The translations under genes were made by a program, and so were the position numbers. 64,000 bases of DNA, from the NCBI GenBank assembly GCA_949316495.1, contig OX439004.1:1325001-1389000 (forward strand), read 5' to 3'. Positions 49,277 to 63,716 of the stretch are shown here, piece by piece. The notes under the pieces are model-generated. The model was given only the letters and a program-made list of their open reading frames with translations, did no database searches and was not told where the DNA came from. The stretch comes from Amphiduros pacificus (Eukaryota > Annelida > Polychaeta > Phyllodocida > Hesionidae). Each line of letters begins with the position of its first letter. The stretch's first letter is position 1.

Positions 49277-52200
49277 TTCGTCTTAAATGCGGAGGTATCT
49301 CCAATAGTCTTAATGCAGCGTACAAGAAACTTCCCTCAGTCCGCCATGCCGGTTTTTCGACGTTCAGGAAATAGTTTGGGTATGGCCGAATTGATCATTG
49401 GAGGGGTGACGATATAGAACATATAGAAAACATGAAAGAAAATACAGAAAAATCGCTTGTTTTACTCCACTTAGGGTAAAAATAACTTATAAAATTTGGT
49501 TGATAATCAACAATTTCTTTTCAGGCCGACAGATTAGTTCTTCTAGCAATTCTCACTAGTAACCTTATGCCCCTTTAAAAAATGGGCACTCTGCAAATGA
49601 AATCTCGTATTCTGCGAGACTCCCACGTGAAGTCAACAGAAATCAACCGTCGGTGCAATTTGCACATGAAAAATTATAATTTCTTCCTTATTTCAGTGTA
49701 AGGAGAGGTGTGAAAGCAGTTTATCGAGCCCATGCTGTGACATTTACACGCGGAGCAACATATTATTCTATGGAGGTAAATAATTGTGTGACAAACAATT
49801 AATGACAGATGTGTATTTGGGGGGACGATGGAAATGCACTCATGCACTGCAACACATGACTGACAGTGACAGGTGCTCGTATCATTTTCAGACAGAATGT
49901 CACTGCTCACATAGTGATTCGTTGATTTTTCCACTTTCTAAGACAGTGGGATATTTAGTGACCATGATAGGGTGTCAAATCAAATGAAAATACTTTTTGC
50001 AATTTTCTTGTTTTTTTTTAAAGCTGCGGTTATTGATAATGATCCCAGTTGACGTACAACTCAGTCTAAGCCTTAACTTAAGGGACTGCCTCTGTCTGCA
50101 GTGATGGTCCTGTTTAGTTTACAGTAAAACAGATGCAAACATATGATAACTGTCTTGCAAACAGGTATGCATTCTCACTCAATGCGGCTTACGATCAGGC
50201 ATCAAGCGCACAGGAAACGCATGCATAGGCTGATTGCCAATTTCCATGTTGTTTTTTTCCCCATTGAAAAGTACACACCGGAACTGTACAACTTTACCAG
50301 AATCAGAACCTCTACTCAATCATTGGTCAGAGTGATTGGCAGTGGGGCTATTATATAACTCAGCAAATAATACACTTTCTGAAATTATTTTAACAGTTCT
50401 GGAATCATGATAGTGAAAAGTATATATCACAAACTGATATTAGTCAAACTTCAAGCTTAAATGATTGAAATACAATCATCTGTATTACACATGTACACAT
50501 TTCGATCTCAGTCCCTGCATAACAATCACTGTTTGAACTATTTGAAGTTTGGATGGCCGCCATAGATTGTATATATAAAAGTTGAAGAAATTGATTAGAT
50601 TGTAATTTGATAATACTCTCCTTTGTATCAGGATCACCATCATAACACCCTCTCCAATCAGGCGATTACTTGGGCTTGATTGTGTCAAATTTACCATGTG
50701 TCCTTTGTGTTCTGGGCATGGTTTATTGGTCAAGTGACCAGACATATATGACGTCATCGTAAATGAAGTGACCAAAGAAATGATGTCATGTCAAATGAAG
50801 TGACTCTTGGTCCATATGAGGAGACAAGATGTGGCTTTGAATAACGTCATGATAACATGCGACTGAATCATTAATGAGCGGTGAATTTGAATGCTAATAT
50901 AAACCGTAAGCCCTCGACCATTAATCTGAGAGAGACAAGGCCTATCATTGCTGGGTAATTGAAAAATTGTTATGAACATATTTGGGAGATCATATGTGGG
51001 GGGTGGGGGGGGTCATCACAATGAGATTCAGGTAAAGCCAAATACAGAGTCCATAAAACAAAGGAATATTCTCTCATTGTCAGTGTCTGTGTCCTGCTTT
51101 AGTTGTTCTTCTCTTCCTTCGGCTCAGGGTATCCTTCCGCCATCACCAACTCACTGAATACGCTCACCCAGCTTCCCCGACTCGGTATGTTTTGTTATAG
51201 TTGTCATTGCTTTAGTTGTTCTTCTCTTCCTTATCATGGTATAAATATTACACTTATGTTCAAAGTTCAAACTGACCACTGATTCTGGAGATGTTTAGAT
51301 GGCATCTCTGACAACTGGCTCAATGACAATAAATGATAGATATAAACATAATCCTGATCGAACATGCAAGGAGATGTATTTTTTCATTTAATTTTACGCC
51401 CCTCTTGTAGGTGGAACATTTAGTTTTCTAGTAACAACATCAACTGGCATCGTGTACGTATATTTACCTGTGTTGGCATTTAATGAAGTTGGTTTGCACC
51501 TAATCATTTCTTTCCACACAAAATAAAGCCTTTTGTGTAAACTATGCAGCCTATTGATGTATACAGCATTTGTTCTCCTGTCCTTCATTGGTGTGTGTTA
51601 CAGACCAAACAAAAATCACAAATTTTACCTACAGGATTTCAGAACCAAGTCATTTTATGAAATTGGACACAACAATGTGATGAGCCACCAAAAGAAAGAA
51701 AAAATTTCATCGTTTTTAGGTCTTAGACATGCTTCTGTGAAGGGTGTCATACTTTGGCACAAAATAGTCATGCCATGACTCTGCGTGAGCTTATATGGTC
51801 ACATTCCTACTTGACCAGAGATACTGAGCCTCACCTGTTGAGCACATTGGTAATTATTATGGCACAACAAGTGTTGCGGAAGTGTTGACACAGTGCATGT
51901 ATCAAAGAAATGTAATCAGTGTGATAGACTGATAATCAATACTGTAAATAAACTGCTTCACGTCATATACTTTCTGATTAATCAGTATAGAACCTGTTCT
52001 TAGCATCAAACTCATGGACATATTCAATATGCAAGTTCATATTTCACTGAAAAACTGCAGGGAAAATGCCGATACACGTTATTATATACTAGCTGTCTGC
52101 AGGCGTGTATTTGATCATCTTGTGTCTGAAGTTCTAAATCTTTTTTACATGAAAGGAAAAATGAGTGACAAAGCAGACAGAGAAAGCCATTAATGTATAG

Positions 52201-52403
52201 ATCTGTTGCGAGTGGGACCAGCTTGATTTTCATATTGTAAATATGCGATTGAAAAAATTTAACACTTTTCCAAATGTAAATTGCCATAGATGACAGATCC
52301 TTGCAAGAAATGATCAAATTTTAACCTGACCAGATCGAATCAATTGAAAGAAACAGAAGGCTAACTAAATCGATGCTGATTTTGATCCATGACAAACCCT
52401 TTT
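49277..52403. other. Region upstream of XAB2, no gene recognised
   Basis: The first 150 bases hold the XAB2 5' UTR and probably its promoter; I see no TATA box. A TGACGTCA palindrome lies at 50749-50756. TTTAGTTGTTCTTCTCTTCC occurs twice (about 51100 and 51212). Long frames here have no domain. Confidence 0.4.
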
Positions 52404-54157
52404 TACCCTCAGCCCCTGATGTAATCAGGCTGAGGGTATTGCAGTACTCCTGGCGTGGGTATGTATGTATGTATGTATGTATGTATGTATGTATGTATGT
52501 ATGTATGTCTGTAGCGAACATCCTTGTCATCGCGATAACTCAAGAACAAATGATGGCAGCTTCATGAAACTTGACACACATAAGCATCTGGTGAAAACCT
52601 CGGACGAGTTTGATGGACGGCGACCTTGACCTATTTTTCCAGGTCACAGGGACAATTATGTGAAATCCCAAGAATCGTAATAACTCAAGAACAAATGATG
52701 GCAGCTTTATGAGATTTGACACCCATATGCATCTGGTGGAGACCTCAGATTTTTTACTATGAAACATGACCTTCACCTACTTTTCAAGGTCACAGGGACA
52801 ATTATGTGAAATCATCCTTGTCGAGATAACTCGAGGACAAATGATGGCAGCTACATGAAACTTGACACACGTAAACATCTGGTGAAAACCTCGGACGAGT
52901 TCGATGGACGGCGACCTTGACCTATTTTTCAAGGTCACGGGGACAATTATGTGAAATCCCAAGAATCGCAATAACTCAAGAACGAATGATGGCAGCTTTA
53001 TGAGATTTGACACACATAAGCATCTGGTGAAGACCTCAGAATTTTTTCTATGAAACATGACCTTTACCTACTTTTCAAGGTGACAGGGACAATTATGTGA
53101 AATCATCCTTGTCATCATGATAACTCGAGAACAAATGATGGCAGCTTCATGAATCTTGACACACGTAAGCATCTGGTGAAAACCTCGAACGAGTTATATG
53201 GACCGCGACCTTGATCTATTTTTCAAGGTCACAGACAATTATGTGAAATCCCAAGAATCGCAATAACTCAAGAACGAATGATGGCAGCTTTATGAGATTT
53301 GACACACACAAGCATCTGGTGAAGACCTCAGAATTTTTTCTATGAAACATGACCTTCACCTACTTTTCAAGGTCACAGGGACAATTATGTGAAATCATCC
53401 TTGTCATCGTGATAACTCAAGAACAAATGATGGCAGCTTCATGAAACTTTACACGCATAAGCATCTGGTGAAATCCTCGGACTGGTTCGGTGGTCAACGA
53501 CCTTGACCTATTTTTTTATAAGGTCACGGGGACAATTATGTGAAATCCCAAGAATCGCAATAACTCAAGAACAAATGATGGCAGCTTCATGAGATTTGAC
53601 ACCCATATGCATCTGGTGAAGACCTCAGATTTTTTACTATGAAACATGACCTTCACCTACTATTCAAGGTCATGGGGACAATTATGTGAAATCATCCTTG
53701 TCATCGCCATAACTCAAGCACAAATGATGGCAGCTTCATGAAACTTGACACACATAAGCATCTGATGAAAACCTCAGACATTTTTGTATGGAACATGACC
53801 TTCACCTACTTTTCAAGGTCACAGGGACAATCATGTCAAATCCACGTCATTGCAATAACTCAAGAACAAATAATGGCAGCTTCATGAAAATTGACACACA
53901 CAAGCATCTGGGAAGACTCCAGGTGAGTTTGATGGACGGTGACCTTAACCTGCTTTTCAAGGTCACTGGCCCAACATCTCAATAATTCTAGAGTAAATGA
54001 TGACAGTTTCATGATAATTAACACACATAAGCTACCAAAGGAAGTAGATTTTATGGTTTTTTTTTACCCCTGCATCAATTTGCCTTGGTGCAGTGACGTT
54101 TTGTTCACAAATATTGTGTGGAGCGAATGTTGTTTAATAAGTTGCCAGGGCTGAGGG
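52404..54157. mobile_element. Non-autonomous element with CCCTCAGCCC ends and internal 147-bp tandem repeat
   Basis: The left end carries CCCTCAGCCC (52406-52415) and a tight hairpin (TACCCTCAGCC against GGCTGAGGGTA). The right end carries the inverse GGGCTGAGGG at 54148-54157. Inside are an (ATGT)n run at about 52460-52507 and some ten units of about 147 bp that alternate between two types, giving dimers of about 294 bp. Units share CAAGAACAAATGATGGCAGC, a TTGACACACATAAGCATCTG stretch and GGTCACAGGGACAATTATGT. No transposase is encoded. Assignment as a DNA transposon rests on the inverted ends. Confidence 0.6.
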
Positions 54158-54584
<427 letters not shown>

Positions 54585-54885
54585 TTAAATCACACAGCCT
54601 TGAATCAGGCTGATGATGTATTTTCCTTTGACATGGCCAATGCCATAATAGGCCCATAAATGATCTCATAACACAGCAAGTAATGATCTCCCAACACGGC
54701 CAGAAACATGTCAATGATGCACACAAGCACATTTAATGGTTGGCAAAGGATATACAAGGCAAAGCAAAAAAAAATTAAACAGGACTGGTTTTTTTTTTAT
54801 ATCATCATCAACATGAATTGAAGGAAAGCATCTGTCATCATCATAAATTGTAAGCAATTATAATCATGGGCATGATCAGTTGTCA

Positions 54886-55390
54886 TCCTTATCATCATCC
54901 CATTATTATCATCATCCCCATTATTATCATCATCCCCATTATTATCATCATCCCCTTTTATTATCATCATCCCCTTTATTATCATCATCCCTTTATTATC
55001 ATCATCCCTTTATTATCATCATCCCCTTAATCATCTTCTTTATTATCATCATCCCCTTTTTTTATCATCATCCCCTTTTATTATCATCATCCCCTTTATT
55101 ATCATCATCCCCATTATTATCATCGTCCCCTTTATTATCATCATCCCCATTATCATCATCATCCCCTTTATTATCATCATCCCCATTATTATCATCATCC
55201 CCTTTTATTATCATCATCCCCTTTTATTATCATCATCCCCTTCATTATCATCATCCCCTTTATTATCATCATCCCCTTTTATTATCATCATCCCCATTAT
55301 TATCATCATCCCCTTTTATTATCATCATCCCCATTATTATCATCATCCCCTTTTATTATCATCATCCCCTTTATTATCATCATCCCTCAT
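54886..55390. repeat. ATCATCATCCCC-type minisatellite
   Basis: Irregular units of 15-19 bp of the form TTATTATCATCATCCCC with T-run length variation, about 28 copies. An open frame over it is a composition artefact. Confidence 0.93.
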
Positions 55391-55619
55391 CAAATGACAT
55401 CAAAATGCAGCTGATTATGTCGTCATGTTTGCTATGATATGATTTTATCTGGGAAGAATAGAATGACACTGGTGTAATATGAACCATATTGTGATGTACT
55501 GGTAGGCAAAACACATTTCTCAGCCATCTTAGATATTGATTTGATGCTTGCAGGCTTTGCCTGTAGCCTGTGATTGCTCAGGTGTTTCATAATGAGAATA
55601 ACAACTAAGTGCACAAAGC

Positions 55620-56190
55620 AGTTCCACTCCTCCTGCCTGTAGTGGCTAATGCAATCTTCTAATTGCAATATTCGACTATCACATAAAGTAGTTCCACTCC
55701 TCCTGCCTGTAGTGGCTAATGCAATCTTCTAATTGCAATATTCGACTATCACATAAAGTAGTTCCACTCCTCCTGCCTGTAGTGGCTAATGCAATCTTCT
55801 AATTGCAACATTAGAATATCACATGAAGCAGTTCCACTCCTCCTGCCTGTTGTGGCTAATGCAATCTTCTAATTGCAATATTCGACTATCACATAAAGTA
55901 GTTCCTCTCCTCCTGCCTGTAGTGGCTAATGCAATCTTCTAATTGCAATATTCGACTATCACATAAAGTAGTTCCACTCCTCCTGCCTGTAGTGGCTAAT
56001 GCAATCTTCTAATTGCAATATTCGACTATCACATAAAGTAGTTCCACTCCTCCTGTCTGTAGTGGCTAATGCAATCTTCTAATTGCAATATTCGACTATC
56101 ACATAAAGTAGTTCCACTCCTCCTGTCTGTAGTGGCTAATGCAATCTTCTAATTGCGGTATTAGACTATCACATAAAGTAGTTCCTCTAC
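55620..56190. repeat. 70-bp tandem repeat
   Basis: About 8 copies of a 70-bp unit (GTTCCACTCCTCCTGCCTGT, AGTGGCTAATGCAATCTTCT, AATTGCAATATTCGACTATC, ACATAAAGTA). Copies are nearly identical, so the expansion is recent. Confidence 0.95.
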
Positions 56191-57150
56191 TCTTATCTTC
56201 TATTATTGTAATTTCAAACACAATCACTCCAATAAGACCAGGTGCTTTTTACCCTGAGAATTATGAGCTGATAAATTGAAAAATAAAGTCCTTTGAATTC
56301 TGCCTAGTACAAGTTATTGAGTTTTACAAAGAAGATATATAATGGAATACATTTTTTAGCATACCAACCAGTGATAATTCTCAAAATAATTACACTGCAA
56401 AATTGCCATGGGAACAAATGCTGTTGCTATGATCCTGGGCTTTACTTGTACTCAGACCAGTGGAGTGTAAAATTGGCCAGCATCTGAAGGCGTACTCAAA
56501 TAAGCACTGATAACTCGCAGGGCCTTTGTCATGATGGATTCGGAGATATGGACAGGTAATTGTTCAGTCCTTAGGTGCAATTTGAACATTTCTCCGTAGA
56601 CTCGTAAACAAGTTAAAATTAGCAATTATACTTTCAGAAATACTGAAATAGAATTTTCCCACGGAAAAAATATTTTGTCAGGGTAGTTTCAGAGTTATCT
56701 CTGTTGATATGTGTACAGTGCCACATATTGACAGGTGATAGGAGGATGTTTTAGCCTGGGTTAATCCTAGTGGTATAAACTGGAATGTACACACCTCGTG
56801 GCAGAAATAGACAGCATGAACTCTGCATCATACCCACTCTGAAAGAACTAATGTTCATACTGATAAATGATAAATGATTTATTGCATGATATGCTATAGT
56901 TTGAATAACAAATGAAAATCTAATGCAGAAAGGATTCAGTTGGAGTTTAGTTTGTGATAACTCTCATGGCACTAAGATTGCCAGGGTCAGCAAATGTCTC
57001 ATAGGCCAAGAATTTTATTTTTAATTTGAAGCATACCAGAATTCCTAACACGAAGCACGAGAGGATATATTAAAATGATGGGTGATTTTAACCAGCAACT
57101 ACAATTTAGAAACATGCACGCAATTTTATTTTTAGTTTTTGTTGCATGCA
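56191..57150. other. Unique sequence, no gene recognised
   Basis: No domain-bearing frame is seen. A lone AATAAA lies near 56280. Confidence 0.4.
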
Positions 57151-57703
57151 AATCAGGCTGTCATATTGAGGATATTATATATCGCCTCTGCTAGGCTGGG
57201 TAAATCAGGCTGTGACATTGAGGATATTATATATCGCCTCTGCTAGGCTGGGTAAATCAGGCTGTGACATTGAGGATATTATATATAGCCTCTGCTAGGC
57301 TGGGTAAATCAGGCTGTGACATTGAGGATATTATATATGTCCTCTGCTAGGCTGGGTAAATCAGGCTGTGACATTGAGGATATTATATATGGCCTCTGCT
57401 AGGCTGGGTAAATCAGGCTGTGACATTGAGGATATTATATATCACCTCTTCTAGGCTGGGTAAATCAGGCTGTGACATTGAGGATATTATATATGGCCTC
57501 TGCTAGGCTGGGTAAATCAGGCTGTGACATTGAGGATATTACATATGGCCTCTGCTATGCTGGGTAAATCAGGCTGTGGCATTGAGGATATTATATATGG
57601 CCTCTGCTAGGCTGGGTAAATCAGGCTGTGACATTGAGGATATTATATATGGCCTCTGCTAGGCTGGGTAAATCAGGCTGTGACATTGAGGATATTATAT
57701 ATC
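57151..57703. repeat. 52-bp tandem repeat
   Basis: About 10.6 copies of CTGGGTAAATCAGGCTGTGA, CATTGAGGATATTATATATG and GCCTCTGCTAGG with few changes. Confidence 0.95.
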
Positions 57704-59205
57704 TCTGAAATCTCAGAAATGCTCATTTTCTTTGACCTATACTGGCTCTCAAACTATTGAAATATGGATTGAATATTTTAATTTGACCAATGATAATAAA
57801 TGATTTCTGTGCATGCATATTTAAGAAAGTGTAAAGCCTGCTGTTGGTGACTAAATAACTTCACTTTCATGTGGTTTACAATAAAATGGTTGTTATGAAA
57901 ATATTGATTAGAATATCGTTTCATATCACAAACATGAAAGTTTTGTTGCAAAATAAAACTCCTTCGAGTCTATGTTAATTGGCAAAATGTGCAAGCCTGC
58001 TTTCCTACTTATATCGGGTATTTCTCGATGGTTAGTACCGTGGTACCGTGCACCAAATGTTCACATTTGCCTTATATTCAGGTTATTAATTAACTAACAT
58101 GTTACAATCAATGTCTATCATTTCATTTGTCAAGTATATACCAGCTGTGAACAATAGTTCATAATTACTTAAAAGCAACGAGACTAATAACGATATGATA
58201 TTGCGACTTTTAATATTATGGCAGGTAATCTAACAAAAACTTACAACCCTTCGTCAAACAAGATAAAGCCGAAAGTAGCATTTAGAATGGACAATTTCTG
58301 TGATGATGTCTTAAGCTATTGGTCTTCTCCCAGGAAATCATTTCACCTTTCAGTGCCTCTATATATGCTAATGTAGGAGGGTGCATCCTGTGGAAGACTA
58401 TTGATTACTAAGATCATATTATACAAAGTTTTTGTCTGCAATTCATTACTCCTCTAATGGCTTGAAGTAAAAGATATAGATATGTTTTAAACCATTGTTA
58501 AAGCTACTGTGGAAGTCGATTTTTCCCTTTATTTATTTTTATCTCTACAAAAGATAATGCATAACATATAATGATAGCACATTTTTGTCAACCATATTGT
58601 CTATGTATGTAATATTTACAAGGTTATTTTGGTAGATTATGCAATAATATCTGCTGATTTACAGCGGTCTGGATGATCATTTCAGGGACAGATTAGCCTA
58701 GCTTGTCATGTGTTTATGTATAAACAACTGTTCAATTAGCAATTCATAACTTTGGCTGCCTGATAAGAATCTTAGTGATGGAGAAACTGTTTAAACAATG
58801 AAACCTGTAGATAACAGGACACTTTCTTTATGTGAAAAACTGTTTAGAGTGACAGAAGGGTCTGGTGAACTCCATACAGACCTCTGGTTTGAGTCAAATA
58901 TGTACCTTGAAATTACCCCTGCTGACTGTACTTTGTCTCACTGATTTCATGTCAAGCAGTGTTTTTTTTCTTCGTGTGAGCTGATTGAGAAATACAAGGT
59001 TATTTTGGTAGATTATGCATGGATAACATGTAGATAGTTGTGTTATCTTATATATCACCAACGTATGTTCTGTTGGCCCATAAAGGTTAATGTCAGCCCA
59101 ACCTCCCTGTAGTAGCTTTAAATAATAGAGTGAGATTTATAAAAGTTATAATTTTATACCATTCAGCCATTAGTCTGGTCCCATCAATGATGCAATAAGC
59201 AGTAC
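57704..59205. other. Unique AT-rich sequence
   Basis: No gene is recognised. A 26-base direct repeat (TACAAGGTTATTTTGGTAGA then TTATGC) occurs at about 58618 and 58996. Confidence 0.4.
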
Positions 59206-60176
59206 TGTTCACTAATGACATCCAAGGACCGCGTAGCAGAGTCTACTTCATCGTGTTGACATCCAAGGACCGCGTAGCAGAATCTACTTCATGTTGACAT
59301 CCAAGGACCGTGTAGCAGAGTCTATTTCCTCATGTTGACATCCAAGGACCGCGTAGTAGAGTCTACTTCATGTTGACATCCAAAGACCGTGTAGCAGAGT
59401 CTACTTCATCATGTTGACATCCAAGGACCGCGTAGCAGAGTCTACTTCCTCATGTTGACATCCAAGGACCGTGTAGCAGAGTCTACTTCATGTTGACATC
59501 CAAGGACCGTGTAGCAGAGTCTACTTCATGTTGACATCCAAGGACCGTGTAGCAGAGTCTATTTCCTCATGTTGACATCCAAGGACCGCGTAGCAGAGTC
59601 TACTTCATGTTGACATCCAAGGACTGTGTAGCAGAGTCTACTTCCTCGTGTTGACATCCAAGGACCGCGTAGCAGAGTCTACTTCATGTTGACATCCAAG
59701 GACCGTGTAGCAGAGTCTACTTCATCCTGTTGACATCCAAGGACTGTGTAGCAGAGTCTACTTCATGTTGACATCCAAGGACCGTGTAGCAGAGTCTATT
59801 TCCTCATGTTGACATCCAAGGACCGTGTAGCAGAGTCTACTTCATGTTGACATCCAAGGACCGTGTAGCAGAGTCTATTTCCTCATGTTGACATCCAAGG
59901 ACCGCGTAGCAGAGTCTACTTCATCATGTTGGCATCCAAGGACTGTGTAGCAGAGTCTATTTCCTCATGTTGACATCCAAGGACCGCGTAGTAGAGTCTA
60001 CTTCATCCTGTTGACATCCAAGGACCGCGTAGCAGAGTCTACTTCATCATGTTGACATGCAAGGACCGTGTAGCAGAGTCTACCTCCTCATGTTGACATC
60101 CAAGGACCGTGTAGCAGAGTCTACTTCATGTTGACATCCAAGGACCGTGTAGCAGTCTACTTCATCATGTTGACAT
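59206..60176. repeat. 38/41-bp tandem repeat
   Basis: About 24 copies of GTTGACATCCAAGGACCGTG, TAGCAGAGTCTACTTCAT, with an optional CAT or TCC triplet giving 38- and 41-bp forms. CGCG/CGTG alternation is consistent with CpG decay. Confidence 0.95.
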
Positions 60177-61260
60177 TAATGTAACTAACATTCACGCCCA
60201 GAGACGATGACACTTCTATCAGTGACCATAATAAATGATTTAAAAATAGATTTTGACCAACAGTGTTTCTGACCATTGCTAAGTTATTTAACAGATTCCC
60301 TTTTGCAGTGCTCTTAATCAGTGTTGATAACATTCCCCAAACATGTCAGCTGGTTTGAACTGTACTGCATACATACATACATGTGAACATAGACCTGCTT
60401 TGAACTTGCCAGCACACCTGTTTGCAGGGCTTGTCTATACTATATAGCTACTTGGTAATGCACAGATGTGTGCACACTACCAATATATCCACTATGCAAA
60501 ATTAACAAGCATCTTAAATTTGCCCGCAGAAAAATAATTGTGAACTTTGTTTAAACGATTATTTTGTTTATGCAGACAGGTGCACGTGGGGAGTTTGTGA
60601 TCTTTGATTATTAAAATATCAAAAGAAGATATATAAAGTATTGTGTTCAGTTATTTACTTTGAATTAGTAAGAGCTATGTGTGTTTATGCTTAGTTTAGT
60701 ATGGATCTGGTTTGGGCATTGTATTAGCTTTAACTGGCCAGTTAAAATACTTTTACTTTTTTCTCTTGTGGTTATTTGCCTAATTTCACAATCTAACTGT
60801 GACAATGTTTGAAGCGATGGGGCAGCCTGATTGGTGAAGAAATAGAAACAAATTGGCCAATTTATGGCGCAGTTGGTTATGTTAACTGTTATAAATTTTA
60901 GACTGTGTGGATGTTGGTAAATTCTCCTGAGACTGTCACATGATATATGCATAGTTCTAGTTGCACGCCATTCGCTAGGTTCTGTGGCAGCATATTGAAT
61001 GTCAACGTTCCTGATTGCACACATGCAATACATCGTAACATATGCACTTTAGCTTTAATGTTAGTGACGGAGTACCCATCAAACTTAATCTCTTGGCAGA
61101 AAACATATAAAGCAGATTATTTCTTACTCTTTAACACAAAAAATGTACATCACCTCAAGATTGCTAAATCTATCAGGATGAGCACATTTAATTTAGCACT
61201 TTTAATTTTCAGAGAGGGTTCGATGATGGAGAGTTCATGCTATCAGTATATTCCATAACG
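60177..61260. other. Unique sequence, no gene recognised
   Basis: A 122-residue minus-strand frame (60665-61033) lacks any domain and splice support; I do not call it. Confidence 0.4.
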
Positions 61261-61279
61261 ATGGGAAGCACAATATCAG

Positions 61280-61650
61280 TCTTTTGACTGGTGACAAGCT
61301 ATGTTGGTCATAATGATGAGAAGTGCCATCTCAATCTGATGACTGGTGCCCTGCAAGTCTTTTGACTGGTGCCCTATGAGTCTTTTGACTGGTGCGCTGT
61401 AAGTCTTTTGACTGGTGCCCTGTTAGTCTTTTGACTGGTTCGCCGTAAGTCTGGTGCCTTTTGTCTTTTGATCCCCGGTAGACTTTTGAGTGGTGCTCTG
61501 TAGCCTTTTGACTGGTGCCCTGTTAGTCTTTTGACTGGTTCGCCGTAAGTCTGGTGCCTTTTGTCTTTTGATCCCCGGTAGACTTTTGAGTGGTGCTCTG
61601 TAGCCTTTTGACTGGTGCCCTGTAAGTCTTTTGACTGGCACCCTGTGGAA
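61280..61650. repeat. CTTTTGACTGGTGC repeat, block 1
   Basis: Units of about 22-26 bp built on AGTCTTTTGACTGGTGCCCT. A longer segment of about 109 bp is duplicated at 61411 and 61520, giving a two-level structure. Confidence 0.88.
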
Positions 61651-61909
61651 TTTTTAGTGGTCCCCTGCTAGACACTAATAACATGTCCATATATGGATAG
61701 TACACCACCTCGCAGGTGCCCGTATACCGTGCCCGGAACTCCGGTCACACGTCACTGGATATATGTGGTCGTTTAGGGTTTCCCTGTTCTATATTTATGT
61801 CAATCAATCAGAGCAATCCCCTCAAAAATAGTGACATTATTCGCCCGCTGCACAACGAGAGGTCCTTGATAGTCCTAAAATAGATTTGGACTGCATAGTC
61901 TAGGTCCCC

Positions 61910-62150
61910 TGCAGTCTTTGACTGGTTCTCTGTAAGGCTTTGACTGGTGCTCTATAGTCTTTTAACTGGTGCTCTGTAAATCTTTTGACTGGTTCTCTGT
62001 AAGTCTCTGACTGGTGCTCTGTAAATCTTTTGACTGGTGCTCTGTAGCCTTTTGACTGGTGCTCTGTAGCCTTTTGACTGGTGCTCTGTAAGTCTTTTGA
62101 CTGGTGCTCTGTAGCCTTTTGACTGGTGCTCTGTAAGCCTTTTGGTTGCA
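61910..62150. repeat. CTTTTGACTGGTGC repeat, block 2
   Basis: About ten units of TCTGTAAGTCTTTTGACTGG plus TGC, related to block 1 about 260 bases away. The intervening 260 bases are unique. Confidence 0.88.
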
Positions 62151-62616
62151 GTGTTGGTCATGGGATGGGAAGCAGAGTCACTCATGTCTGAGGTAAGGTT
62201 GACAAATCTGTGTGTGTGTACCTACTGTGCACTGTCAGCAACATCTAAGTCGCATCAATCTGTTGGATGCTTCATCGATCACTGACGATAATCACAGTCA
62301 CACAAAGACAGTCTTTGCTTGGATATTATAACCATCGTAAAGTCAATGTTTGCACGCTTTATAATCAGAGTGATTATATTTGCTTCTATGTTTATGGTGG
62401 TAACTTAAAGGGGCAAAAAACCTTCACTTGATATCAATAGGTATTTCAAACTTATATAAACATAGACAAACACAAGAATTGTAAAAAAAACATTGGAGTA
62501 TAATTTGTCTGTGTTCAAATCTTTGGAATGTATGATCATTATTGACAGGTGGTGGCAAGCTGTTAATATTAAGTTATGAATTCATAACAAATTATTGCAA
62601 ATATGTGTCAGTTTAT

Positions 62617-62980
62617 TAGCTCTGCTGATTTGAAGTCACAGAGCTTCAGGAGAAAATGTCTCCATCTGTTCTTCCAATTGTCAAAGGTCTTCTCTAAAAC
62701 TACCAGTAATATATGTGTCAGATTTTATACAGAAGTAGATATAGAGTTGAAGATGTAGATTCCTTCAAATCTTAGTGATGACTTTAGTGCAGCAGCCTGG
62801 AGGTCACAGATTTTGTACGGAGCATATCTCAGCAACCACTTAAAAGAGTCATAGCTGTGACTTGTACTTTTTTAGTCATGTGACCTTTGACCTTGGCACA
62901 TTGACATTGAATTCAAAATTTGTGTAAATGCAACATCTCAACCATTAAAAGTGAATTAAAAGTATTTCATATCTGTTACA
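62617..62980 (-). repeat. Interspersed repeat, copy 3 (inverted)
   Basis: The reverse complement matches the copies in HD-gene intron 1, from the ATTCACTTTTAATGGTTG region through GATTTGAAGGAATCT to AGCAGAGCTAAT. It is the most complete copy in the window. Confidence 0.75.
62881..62893 (-). promoter_or_regulatory. DR1 motif in interspersed repeat copy 3
   Basis: TGACCTTTGACCT, the exact complement of the DR1 at 17337-17349, at the same place in the repeat. Confidence 0.35.
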
Positions 62981-62989
62981 TACCAGGCT

Positions 62990-63715
62990 TCTTCTGTGGT
63001 CAATATTGTTCAAGTAACTGACGCCACTGTGGAGTGTTCATCGTGTGCATGTAATGGATTCCAATTTGCGCATGCATACATGTATCACTACATTCCTATA
63101 ACATGTAAGCAAAGATAAAGAAGTGTGTGATGACAAAAAGTTCAAGATGACAACATGTCCATCACTGTGCAAAATTATATATTAATATTGCTTGGAAATG
63201 CATTCTACTCGATAGAGCATGGAATTTTGAGTATATTTAGCTCAAATTTGGCCAAAATCAGACAATTAGAACAGAAATGACAAGCAAAAGTCTGATCAAT
63301 GACCAGGGTACAAATTCACAATGTGACAAGCATTAGGGAAATAGCACGATGATCATACATTGTCTGGTCACAGCACTATATAAATGTTATATTATATAAT
63401 ATTATTATTAAATGGCTTTTTTTAGGGGGGGGGGGGACATTTCTTGACAGAACAGGGTGAGGGGGTCTAAGGTGCACAAATTCAAAGTCAGAAGTCATAA
63501 CACAATATATGCACAACTGTAACTGTTTGGAAGGTTTCGTAACAAGAATGGTATGGCTGGAGTGTGAGGTTTGTGTTTTATGTTTCATGTATATCACTGT
63601 GTAATTTATATGTCCTCAGGCCTGTAGCTTTGTCTTTTTCAAACAGGAAATAGGCTCCAAAGTGCAATGGTATACTGTTAGCAGTCTCCAAACTGACAGA
63701 ATATTAATCACAGCT
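62990..63715. other. Unique sequence with a G13 run
   Basis: No gene is recognised. A homopolymer of about 13 G lies at about 63424-63437 after a T-run. Confidence 0.4.
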
Positions 63716-63716
63716 C

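Noticed and set aside
49349-49420. Short divergent plus-strand reading frame upstream of XAB2 (MPVFRRSGNSLGMAEL)
   Set aside because: Only 23 codons to a stop, no domain, no downstream exon recognised.
51128-51184. Possible small plus-strand exon after CTCAG and before GTATGT (YPSAITNSLNTL in one frame)
   Set aside because: Good splice signals but no recognised protein and no partner exons nearby.
56508-56555. Possible mini-exon ending ATATGGACAG before GTAATT
   Set aside because: No pyrimidine tract before it, no partner exon, and the length is within chance.
62152-62192. Possible exon between TTGGTTGCAG and GTAAGG
   Set aside because: A related sequence stands near 61300 within the CTTTTGACTGG repeat region, so it is part of the repeat rather than an exon.
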